From an uncultured Clostridium sp. (GTDB lineage: Bacteria; Bacillota; Clostridia; TANB77; CAG-508): a stretch of 21,905 nucleotides of DNA. Positions 16,503 through 21,905 of this stretch are shown piece by piece. The notes beneath the pieces were generated by a model. It searched no databases. It was given only the letters and a program-made list of their open reading frames with translations, and was not told the origin of the DNA. The position numbers and the translations under genes were made by a program. The stretch is taken from NCBI GenBank assembly GCA_958422985.1, contig CATZPY010000017.1:1-21905 (forward strand), read 5' to 3'. Numbering within the stretch: position 1 is the first letter of the stretch; each line of letters starts with the position of its first letter.

Positions 16503-18305
16503 TTGAAGAACGGTATTAAGTCATTAGCAGTATGGTTAATATTTTTAATTATATTTATAGTATTAATTTCATCAATAATGGATAATTCAAGTAACAAATT
16601 AGCATACTCAGAACTGCTTGCAGATATGGAAAAAGGAACAGTTAAAAGTATCGAAATACAAGCAGGAGGAGAAAAAGCTTTAGTAGAAGTGGAAGGAGAA
16701 TCTCTTCCAAAAGAAGTTAACATTCCAGACATTAATAGCTTTATGACATATGCACAAGAAATATTAAAAACAAATAGTTATACATTAACAGAAAAACCAG
16801 AGTCAGTATTTATGAAAGGTCTTTACCTATTAATACCATTTGGAATTATAGTAATTGTTTTATTATTTGGATTATTATTAATTAACCCAGGAAACCAAGG
16901 TGGAAATAAAACAATGTCATTTGGAAAAAGCAAAGCTAGAGTAACAAATGGCGCAGAAAAAACAAAGGTTACATTTAATGATGTAGCAGGTGTAGATGAA
17001 GAAAAAGAAGAATTAGAAGAAATAGTAGAATTCTTAAAAACACCTAAGAAATTTACAGACATGGGTGCTAGAATTCCAAAAGGTGTTTTATTAGTAGGTC
17101 AACCAGGAACAGGTAAAACATTACTTGCAAAAGCAGTTGCAGGGGAAGCAGGAGTACCATTCTTTAGTATAAGTGGTTCTGAATTCGTAGAAATGTTTGT
17201 TGGTGTTGGTGCATCTAGGGTTAGAGATTTATTTGACCAAGCTAAGAAAAATGCTCCATCTATTATATTTATAGATGAAATAGACGCAGTAGGTCGCCAA
17301 AGAGGTGCAGGCCTTGGTGGAGGACATGACGAAAGGGAACAAACATTAAATCAACTTTTAGTTGAGATGGATGGTTTTGGAACAAATGAAGGTGTTATAG
17401 TGCTTGCAGCAACTAATAGACCAGATGTACTAGACAAAGCATTATTAAGACCAGGAAGATTTGACAGACAAATAGTTGTATCTGCTCCAGATGTAAAATC
17501 TAGAGAGCAAATATTAGAAGTTCATGCAAGAAAGAAAAAATTAGCAGAAGATGTAGACTTAACAACAGTTGCAAGAAATACTTCTGGTTTTGCAGGTGCA
17601 GACTTAGAAAATATTTTAAATGAAGCAGCATTACTTGCAGCAAGAAGAAATTTAGATTGCATTGGAATGAAAGAAATTGAAGATGCAATGGTAAAAGTTA
17701 CAATGGGACCAGAAAAGAAAACAAGAGTAAGAAGCGAAAAAGAAAATAAATTAGTTGCTTACCACGAAGCAGGTCACGCAGTAGTAAGTAGATATTTACC
17801 AACACAAGATAAAGTTCATCAAATATCTATAGTACCAAGAGGAATGGCTGGTGGATATACAATGTATAGGCCAGCAGAAGATAAATCTTTTAGATCTAAA
17901 ACAGAGATGGAAGAAAATATTGTTTCACTATTGGGTGGAAGAGTTGCAGAAAAGCTAATATTGGATGATATTTCTACAGGTGCAAGCAACGATATAGAAA
18001 GAGCAACAGCAATATCTAGAGCAATGGTAACTAAATATGGTATGAGCGAAAAACTAGGAACAATTACATTTGGTGCAGACCAAGAAGAAGTGTTCTTAGG
18101 AAGAGATTTAGCACATGCTAAAGAGTATTCTGAAGAAACTGCATCAATTATAGACGAAGAAGTTAAAAAGATTGTAGATGCAGGATATGAAAGAGCTATT
18201 AATATTTTAAGTGAACATGTAGATAAATTACATGCAGTAGCAAAAGTATTATTAGAAAAAGAAAAAATTGATGGAGAAGAATTCGATAGAATTTTCGCAG
18301 AATAA
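16503..18305 (+). CDS. ftsH: ATP-dependent membrane zinc metalloprotease FtsH
   Basis: 600 residues starting at TTG; AGGAGG at 16489-16494 is 8 nt upstream and no ATG in frame fits better. Two membrane segments (about 7-25 and 107-127) flank a small extracytoplasmic domain. The AAA+ domain has Walker A GQPGTGKT (199-206), pore loop MFVG (231-234), Walker B IIFIDEID (254-261) and the second region of homology ATNRPDVLDKALLRPGRFDR (303-322). The peptidase has HEAGH (421-425) with the third zinc ligand in SND (D497). FtsH extracts and degrades misfolded membrane proteins and unstable regulators. The C-terminus is short and ends soon after the helical bundle (FDRIFAE), without a long acidic tail. 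It has its own promoter, follows tilS by 128 bp and is closed by a strong terminator. Confidence 0.98.
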   Translation: MKNGIKSLAVWLIFLIIFIVLISSIMDNSSNKLAYSELLADMEKGTVKSIEIQAGGEKALVEVEGESLPKEVNIPDINSFMTYAQEILKTNSYTLTEKPESVFMKGLYLLIPFGIIVIVLLFGLLLINPGNQGGNKTMSFGKSKARVTNGAEKTKVTFNDVAGVDEEKEELEEIVEFLKTPKKFTDMGARIPKGVLLVGQPGTGKTLLAKAVAGEAGVPFFSISGSEFVEMFVGVGASRVRDLFDQAKKNAPSIIFIDEIDAVGRQRGAGLGGGHDEREQTLNQLLVEMDGFGTNEGVIVLAATNRPDVLDKALLRPGRFDRQIVVSAPDVKSREQILEVHARKKKLAEDVDLTTVARNTSGFAGADLENILNEAALLAARRNLDCIGMKEIEDAMVKVTMGPEKKTRVRSEKENKLVAYHEAGHAVVSRYLPTQDKVHQISIVPRGMAGGYTMYRPAEDKSFRSKTEMEENIVSLLGGRVAEKLILDDISTGASNDIERATAISRAMVTKYGMSEKLGTITFGADQEEVFLGRDLAHAKEYSEETASIIDEEVKKIVDAGYERAINILSEHVDKLHAVAKVLLEKEKIDGEEFDRIFAE

Positions 18306-18333
18306 ATGCCAGCCGGGAAGGTAGGCTAGCATA

Positions 18334-18372
18334 GCCGGGATTTGAGTATGATACTCAAAATCCCGGTTTTTT
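18334..18372 (+). terminator. Strong intrinsic terminator of ftsH
   Basis: CCGGGATTTGAGTAT pairs with ATACTCAAAATCCCGG (one bulged base) around a tiny loop and is followed by TTTTTT (18367-18372). A second AGCCGGGA copy at 18312-18319, just after the stop codon, could form a competing shorter hairpin with GGCT near 18323-18326. Confidence 0.9.
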
Positions 18373-18383
18373 GTATAGTATGG

Positions 18384-18406
18384 GAACTTCTCCTAGTAGG
18401 AGGTTC
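18384..18406 (+). other. Compact hairpin downstream of the ftsH terminator
   Basis: GAAC-TT-CTCCT pairs with AGGAG-GTTC around AGT, with a two-base bulge. It lies 11 bp past the T-run of the ftsH terminator. There is no T-run after it and no gene near it; function unknown. Confidence 0.5.
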
Positions 18407-18443
18407 TGTACTAGAGAATGGAGGGTAATCTTATATTAAAAGT

Positions 18444-18535
18444 TTAAAAAGTGTATATTGAAATTCTTAAAAAGTGTATATTAAAAACATTAAAAAATGT
18501 ATATTAAAAAACTTAAAAAATGTATATTAAGTTTT
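18444..18535 (+). repeat. Four tandem 23-bp direct repeats (TTAAAAARTGTATATTR)
   Basis: Units begin exactly at 18444, 18467, 18490 and 18513. The first 16 bases are nearly constant, TTAAAAA(G/A)TGTATATT, while the last 7 vary (GAAATTC, AAAAACA, AAAAAAC, AAGTTTT). The period is close to two helical turns, as in arrays of protein-binding sites or iterons. The array sits between the ftsH terminator and the ATPase promoter, about 180 bp upstream of the latter's -35 box. There are no spacers between units, so it is not CRISPR. Confidence 0.85.
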
Positions 18536-18544
18536 AAAATAATA

Positions 18545-18579
18545 TAATAATCTTGAGAATATTAATCTCAAGGTTATTA
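18545..18579 (+). other. 14-bp inverted repeat after the 23-bp repeat array
   Basis: TAATAATCTTGAGA (18545-18558) pairs with TCTCAAGGTTATTA (18566-18579) at 13 of 14 positions; the odd pair is G-U in RNA. The loop is 7 nt, ATATTAA. With no T-run it is as likely to be a dyad-symmetric protein site as a terminator. The stretch 18580-18668 between this dyad and the motifs below shows nothing recognisable. Confidence 0.55.
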
Positions 18580-18668
18580 ATTACTAAGATATATTTATTA
18601 TTTTGTTCTCAAAGTAATAATCTATATTTTCTTACATATAATTATTAAAAAGCTAACAATAGAAATGT

Positions 18669-18720
18669 AGCAAAAACTTCTAAATAAATAATACTTTTTG
18701 CTGAAATGAGCAAAAACTTG
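18669..18720 (+). promoter_or_regulatory. Repeated AGCAAAAACTT motifs, candidate operator of the ATPase gene
   Basis: AGCAAAAACTT occurs at 18669-18679 and again, 40 bp later, at 18709-18719, where it overlaps the -35 box. An inverted version, CTTTTTGCT, lies between them at 18694-18702. Direct and inverted copies at a promoter suggest binding sites for a regulator, possibly self-regulation; this is inferred from arrangement only. Confidence 0.4.
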
Positions 18721-18746
18721 ACAAGGTATAAAAAAAGATTTATTAT
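18718..18746 (+). promoter_or_regulatory. SigA-type promoter of the AAA/DUF4143 gene
   Basis: Perfect TTGACA (18718-18723), a 17-nt spacer and TATTAT (18741-18746). The leader of about 80 nt carries a GC-rich patch at 18792-18813 with a CTTCG/CGAAG hairpin just before the ribosome binding site. Confidence 0.8.
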
Positions 18747-18832
18747 ATATTTAGGTGATTAATTAAAAAAATGTAAAAGTTTCATAACTACGTGTGCCTT
18801 CGAGCGAAGCGAGAAAGGAATGTGATTTTAAA

Positions 18833-20044
18833 ATGAGAGAAAAAATTATATACCGTGAAGAATATATAAATAAACTTAATGCATATAAAGATAAACAAAT
18901 AATAAAAGTAATAACAGGAATAAGACGTTCAGGAAAATCAACCATATTAAATGAATTTAAAAAAGAATTAATAGATAAAGGTGTATTAGAAAAAAATATT
19001 ATATCCATAAATTTTGAAGACAATAGTAATAGAGAATTATTAGATTTTCAAAAATTACACGATTATATTATAAAAAAAGCAAATCCAAAATGTATGAATT
19101 ATGTTTTTTTAGATGAAATACAAAATGTAAAAGAATTTCAAAAATGTATAGATAGCTTATTTTTAAGAGACTACTTAGACATTTATATAACTGGTTCAAA
19201 TTCATATATGTTATCTGGAGAGCTTGCAACATATTTAACAGGAAGGTATATTCAAATACATGTATTGCCATTATCCTTTAAAGAATATATAAGCTACTAT
19301 GGTAAAGAAGATGAACTTAGAAAATATAATGAATACAGTATATATGGGGGCTTTCCATATCTTATAAATTTAGAAGATTATAAAGAGAAAATAGAATACT
19401 TAGATAGTATTTATAATACAGTAATAGTAAAAGATGTAATAAATAGAAAAAAAGTAAATGATGTTATGATGCTTGAAAGCATTTGTAGATTTTTATTTGA
19501 CAGTATTGGTTCTAGTATATCAACTAAAAAAATAAGTGATACTTTAGCTTCTAATGGTAGAAAGAATTCTGTTCATACAGTAGAAGAATATATAAATAGC
19601 TTATTAGAAAGTTATGTATTATATAAAGTAAATAGATTTGATATAAAAGGAAAACAATTATTAAGAACACAAGAAAAATACTATTTATCGGATTTAGGCT
19701 TAAGAACATATCTTCTTGGTAAAAACAATAACAGGGATTTAGGACATATATTAGAGAATATAATATTTTTAGAATTAAAAAGAAGAGGATATAGAGTATA
19801 TATTGGTAAGAATGGTGATACAGAAGTAGATTTTGTAGTGGAAGCAGAAGATGAATACATTTATATACAAGTAGCACTATCTGTTAGAGAAGAAACTACT
19901 TTAAAGAGAGAATTAAAATCATTAGAAACTATATCTAATCATTATAAAAAATATATTATAACATTAGACTATGATACGAATAATTATAATGGAATAAAAC
20001 AAATAAGTGCAATTGATTTTTTACTAGGTAGAACTCAATTGTAA
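18833..20044 (+). CDS. AAA ATPase with C-terminal DUF4143 domain
   Basis: 403 residues. I chose the ATG at 18833, preceded by AAAGGA at 18814-18819, over the in-frame GTG at 18794, whose first codons lie in a GC-rich hairpin with no ribosome binding site. The AAA_14 domain has Walker A GIRRSGKST (29-37), Walker B YVFLDEIQ (90-97) and sensor ITGSNS (119-124). SIYGGFPYLI (169-178) is typical of this family. A winged-helix-like middle (about 230-280) leads to the DUF4143 part, whose ENIIFLELKRRGY and EVDFVV...IYIQVA pattern resembles a PD-(D/E)xK nuclease core with Q in place of the usual K. The cellular role of these common, often horizontally moved ATPases is not established. It has its own regulated-looking promoter, and the downstream 276-bp repeat begins exactly at its TAA stop. 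Confidence 0.93.
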   Translation: MREKIIYREEYINKLNAYKDKQIIKVITGIRRSGKSTILNEFKKELIDKGVLEKNIISINFEDNSNRELLDFQKLHDYIIKKANPKCMNYVFLDEIQNVKEFQKCIDSLFLRDYLDIYITGSNSYMLSGELATYLTGRYIQIHVLPLSFKEYISYYGKEDELRKYNEYSIYGGFPYLINLEDYKEKIEYLDSIYNTVIVKDVINRKKVNDVMMLESICRFLFDSIGSSISTKKISDTLASNGRKNSVHTVEEYINSLLESYVLYKVNRFDIKGKQLLRTQEKYYLSDLGLRTYLLGKNNNRDLGHILENIIFLELKRRGYRVYIGKNGDTEVDFVVEAEDEYIYIQVALSVREETTLKRELKSLETISNHYKKYIITLDYDTNNYNGIKQISAIDFLLGRTQL

Positions 20045-20067
20045 GTGTAACAAAAAAATAATATAAA
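20039..20067 (+). promoter_or_regulatory. Possible promoter at the start of the FGE-like cassette
   Basis: TTGTAA (20039-20044, overlapping the ATPase stop), a 17-nt spacer and TATAAA (20062-20067). The second copy has TTATAA (21627-21632) and TATAAA at the same spacing, so the arrangement is kept in both cassettes. The transcript would have a leader of about 130 nt containing the hairpin below. Confidence 0.35.
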
Positions 20068-20317
20068 ATAGCGAAAAATAGTACGCGTAAATAAATAGAG
20101 CTATACTTCTTTAACTAGAAGAATGGCTCTATTTACTTATTTGATAGTGAGAAGTAAAATTATAATAACAATGTATTATGGAATAAGTAGGTGTATAAAA
20201 ATGAAGAAAAATAACAAAAAAGAAAAGAAACAGCAAAGTTTTGATGCTGAACACACACGGGGCTTTTACTTTAAACAAAAAAATAATAATTGTAACTTCG
20301 ATGGTATTAATAATTGT
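20042..20317 (+). repeat. 276-bp direct repeat, copy 1 (cassette leader and N-terminus)
   Basis: Matches 21630-21905 at a constant offset of 1588 bp with about 17 mismatches and no indels (about 94% identity). It begins with the TAA stop of the ATPase gene and covers the leader, the ribosome binding site, the start codon and the membrane-segment codons of the FGE-like gene. Similarity may continue beyond the right edge. Confidence 0.95.
20093..20134 (+). promoter_or_regulatory. Nested hairpin in the cassette leader, copy 1
   Basis: AAATAGAGC (20093-20101) pairs perfectly with GCTCTATTT (20126-20134); inside, CTTCT pairs with AGAAG. The following ATTTACTTATTT is T-rich but broken, so the element could terminate the ATPase transcript or act as a leader attenuator. 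It is identical in copy 2 (21681-21722), although mismatches occur directly outside it. Confidence 0.6.
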
Positions 20318-20353
20318 ATTAATTACGACACTTGCAATGGGAATATTAAATAA
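20201..20353 (+). CDS. Short N-terminal ORF overlapping the FGE-like gene in another frame
   Basis: ATG at 20201 is preceded by TAGGTG (20188-20193) at good spacing and opens a basic, hydrophilic 50-residue peptide (MKKNNKKEKKQQSFDAEHTR...). It runs 40 nt ahead of, and then overlaps, the main FGE-like frame, which is +1 relative to it. The second cassette has the same ATG (21789), ribosome binding site and frame offset. I infer that this is the real N-terminus of the FGE-like protein, joined to the main frame by a +1 shift near 20262-20272 (TTTTAC), rather than a separate gene. The tail in this frame (NNNCNFDGINNC...) looks unselected. Confidence 0.45.
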   Translation: MKKNNKKEKKQQSFDAEHTRGFYFKQKNNNCNFDGINNCINYDTCNGNIK

Positions 20354-21533
20354 AAAACGAAACACTACAACATTAGAAGGCCAAAAAACAGAATTTAACT
20401 TACAAGACAATGAACATATGCATCTAGAACTAGATGCAAGTGGTGACCAAGTACCAGTACCAAACGGCTATGTAGGAAGTAAAGTAACAGGAGAAAACGA
20501 GATAAACACAGGGTATGTGATATATGAAGGAGAAGAAGAAGTAAACGATACTAACAAAGATGAAGCACAAAGAAGTAGGAACCAATATGTGTGGATACCA
20601 GTACCAGATCCAAGCAAAATGTATGGTACAGATGCTAATGGAAAAAAATGGGGGAAGTTATATGAATTTACAACAAAGTCAGGAGATAATATAAATGAAA
20701 TAACAGGGGAAAAACCACTTAACTGGGAAGAAACAGATGGAGTAATAAGTATAATTAATACAAATGAAGAAGAGTATTATGAAGAAGAATATTATAGAGA
20801 GCCAGATTATAGCAATGTTTATGATATTGATTCAGAGTTAAAAACAGTAGATTTAACTAATCAGACAACTCATGAGTTTTTAAACCAATTGGAGCAAGAA
20901 TTTAACAATATGATATTAGGTGTAGAAAAATATAGAGGATTTTATGTAGGAAGATATGAAACAGGGAACATAGGAAAAGAAAAAGCAGTTGTACGAAAAG
21001 GAAATGGAGATATAAAAGAACAAACTTGGCATACAATGTATAAAAAAGTAAAAAACTTAAAAGGACAAAATACTAATATAGAAACAGGAATGATTTTTGG
21101 GAGCCAATATGATAGAGTGATTACATGGTTAATAGAAAGTGAAAGTAGGACAAAAGAAGAGATAATATATAATTCAACAAGTTGGGGAAATTATAGAAAT
21201 GCAACATTCGAATATCATATGGAAGGTGTTGGAATTCCATTATGGAAGTTTGAAGATAGTGCGGATAGATTAGCAACAGGAAGTTCGGAGTATACAAGAT
21301 TAAACAATATATATGATTTGGCTGGGAATGTATGGGAATGGACGATAGAAACAGATGGTGGATACTATAGAACTGTTAGGGGTGGAGCTTATAATCTTGG
21401 TGGCAGTGGACATCCAGCAAGTAACAGATTAGGTTGGCAGCCGAATAGTACTGACGCGTATGATGTACGGTTGTCGAGCAATGCTTTACATCAAATAAAC
21501 TTAAAGGAGCATATCAGAAAAATTAAAACTTAA
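20241..21533 (+). CDS. Membrane-anchored FGE-like (SUMF1/C-type-lectin-fold) protein
   Basis: 430 residues if read from the TTG at 20241; no ribosome binding site supports TTG or the ATG at 20244. A membrane segment (about 15-34, IIIVTSMVLIIVLITTLAMG) is followed by an extracellular region. Family marks of FGE-sulfatase-like proteins are QYVWIPVP (115-122), GFYVGRYETG (233-242), FGSQYDRVITWL (286-297), IYDLAGNVWEWT (357-368) and RTVRGGAYN (377-385). In clostridia many such proteins are not sulfatase-activating enzymes but surface ligand-binding proteins, some diversified by retroelements. An acidic Tyr/Glu insertion lies at 176-190. Oddities: the N-terminus is split between frames, and after PNSTDA the frame leaves the expected ending. 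The +1 frame encodes MYGCRAMLYIK and a stop at 21496-21498, while the annotated frame adds an unusual basic tail. It may be a frameshifted or silent copy. Confidence 0.8.
   Translation: MMLNTHGAFTLNKKIIIVTSMVLIIVLITTLAMGILNKKRNTTTLEGQKTEFNLQDNEHMHLELDASGDQVPVPNGYVGSKVTGENEINTGYVIYEGEEEVNDTNKDEAQRSRNQYVWIPVPDPSKMYGTDANGKKWGKLYEFTTKSGDNINEITGEKPLNWEETDGVISIINTNEEEYYEEEYYREPDYSNVYDIDSELKTVDLTNQTTHEFLNQLEQEFNNMILGVEKYRGFYVGRYETGNIGKEKAVVRKGNGDIKEQTWHTMYKKVKNLKGQNTNIETGMIFGSQYDRVITWLIESESRTKEEIIYNSTSWGNYRNATFEYHMEGVGIPLWKFEDSADRLATGSSEYTRLNNIYDLAGNVWEWTIETDGGYYRTVRGGAYNLGGSGHPASNRLGWQPNSTDAYDVRLSSNALHQINLKEHIRKIKT
21390..21498 (+). other. Candidate variable region at the 3' end of the FGE-like gene
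   Basis: This stretch encodes the GSGHPASNR...P... segment that forms the ligand face in C-type-lectin-fold targets of diversity-generating retroelements. Its second half is unusually CpG-rich for this genome: five CG dinucleotides in 21441-21478. No template repeat or reverse transcriptase is in the window, so the call rests on protein family, position and composition only. Confidence 0.3.
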
Positions 21534-21629
21534 AAAATAAAACATTTTAGACAAACAAAATAATCAAATGATATGAAAGTTTAACTGAAATATTTAAGCT
21601 AATAATTGGTTTAAAATCGTATAGATTTA

Positions 21630-21905
21630 TAAGTGTAACAAAAAAATAATATAAAATAGCGAAAAATGGTACGCGTAAACAAATAGAGCTATACTTCTTT
21701 AACTAGAAGAATGGCTCTATTTACTTATTTTATAGTGAGAAGTAAAATTATAATAACAATATATTATGGAATAAGTAGGTGTATATAAATGAAGAAGAAT
21801 AACGAAGAAGAAAAGAAACAGCAAAGCCTTGACGCTGCACACACACGGGAGTTTTACTTTAAACAAAAAAATAATAATTGTAACTTCACTAGTATTAATA
21901 ATTGT
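21630..21905 (+). repeat. 276-bp direct repeat, copy 2 (runs to the window edge)
   Basis: Colinear with 20042-20317 throughout. It carries the same leader hairpin (21681-21722), the same start region and the same two-frame N-terminus. The 96 bp between the first FGE-like stop and this copy (21534-21629) show no feature I can name. Confidence 0.95.
21789..21905 (+). CDS. N-terminus of a second FGE-like cassette gene (partial, cut by window edge)
   Basis: ATG at 21789 with TAGGTG upstream gives MKKNNEEEKKQQSLDAAHTR, matching copy 1 apart from Lys-to-Glu and a few other changes. As in copy 1, the membrane-segment codons (TLNKKIIIVTSLVLII) are in the +1 frame, readable from the TTG at 21829. Differences upstream of the frame switch include several synonymous ones in the ATG frame, while those downstream are synonymous or conservative in the +1 frame (TCG to TCA, Met to Leu). 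The rest of the gene lies outside the window. Confidence 0.6.
   Translation, partial: MKKNNEEEKKQQSLDAAHTREFYFKQKNNNCNFTSINNC

Noticed and set aside
18444..18535. CRISPR array
   Set aside because: The 23-bp units abut each other with only a 7-bp variable tail; there are no spacers of normal size and no cas genes.
18794..18832. GTG at 18794 as the start of the AAA/DUF4143 gene
   Set aside because: It has no ribosome binding site, and its first codons fall in a GC-rich hairpin. The ATG at 18833 has AAAGGA upstream and starts at the usual beginning of this family.
20255..20300. Type IV pilin signal (RGFTL) created by joining the two N-terminal frames
   Set aside because: The joined sequence RGFTLNKKIII lacks the conserved Glu at position 5 and places two lysines at the start of the hydrophobic stretch; copy 2 has REF instead of RGF.
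20201..21905. A reverse transcriptase, template repeat or Avd gene completing a diversity-generating retroelement
   Set aside because: No frame in the window encodes reverse-transcriptase motifs, and I saw no second copy of the 21390-21498 sequence. The system, if present, lies outside.

Overview
The window looks like a chromosomal segment of an uncultured, very AT-rich, Gram-positive Firmicute, most likely a gut Clostridia lineage. The evidence is heavy use of ATA, AGA and TTA codons, AGGAGG ribosome binding sites, textbook SigA promoters (TTGACA/TTGAAA, 17-nt spacers, TATAAT-like -10), Gram-positive surface-protein domains, a spore photoproduct lyase homologue, and core genes of Firmicute type. 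Every gene I can support is on the + strand. The long minus-strand ORFs are shadows of purine-rich coding sequence.

Layout. (1) 1-9215: the tail of an unidentified ORF runs by a TAATG overlap into a single 2982-residue surface protein. That protein carries fibronectin-like regions, a carbohydrate-binding-like module and three modules rich in GLUG (GGLxG) repeats, with a membrane segment at each end. (2) 9358-10783: a SplB-like radical SAM protein, then a small membrane/coiled-coil protein with its own promoter. (3) 10870-13194: a secreted adhesin with an internal thioester domain, a Cna_B/SpaA-type isopeptide domain, a DUF11-like domain and a membrane tail, followed by two hairpins that look like terminators. 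(4) 13289-18372: a core block of rplI, dnaB, tilS (short form) and ftsH, with promoters before rplI and ftsH and a strong terminator after ftsH. (5) 18373-18832: a gene-free region with a hairpin, four tandem 23-bp repeats, another hairpin and a promoter bracketed by repeated AGCAAAAACTT motifs. (6) 18833-20044: an AAA/DUF4143 ATPase. (7) 20042-21905: a formylglycine-generating-enzyme-like (FGE/C-type-lectin-fold) protein gene inside a cassette whose 276-bp 5' part recurs, about 94% identical and with no indels, at the right edge of the window. This points to a tandem array that continues outside.

How the parts relate. The giant protein, the thioester adhesin and the FGE-like protein are all surface-exposed and membrane-anchored, and none has an LPxTG sorting motif. 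The strongest lead is the FGE-like cassette. Its coding sequence is split between two reading frames at the N-terminus in both copies. In copy 1 a family-like C-terminal tail (YGCRAMLYIK then stop) lies in the +1 frame, next to a CpG-rich, hypervariable-looking stretch where variable repeats sit in diversity-generating retroelement targets. No reverse transcriptase or template repeat is in this window, so that link is inference. Secondary leads are the SplB-like enzyme that lacks the expected hydrogen-donor cysteine, the doubly anchored giant protein, and the 23-bp tandem repeat array.
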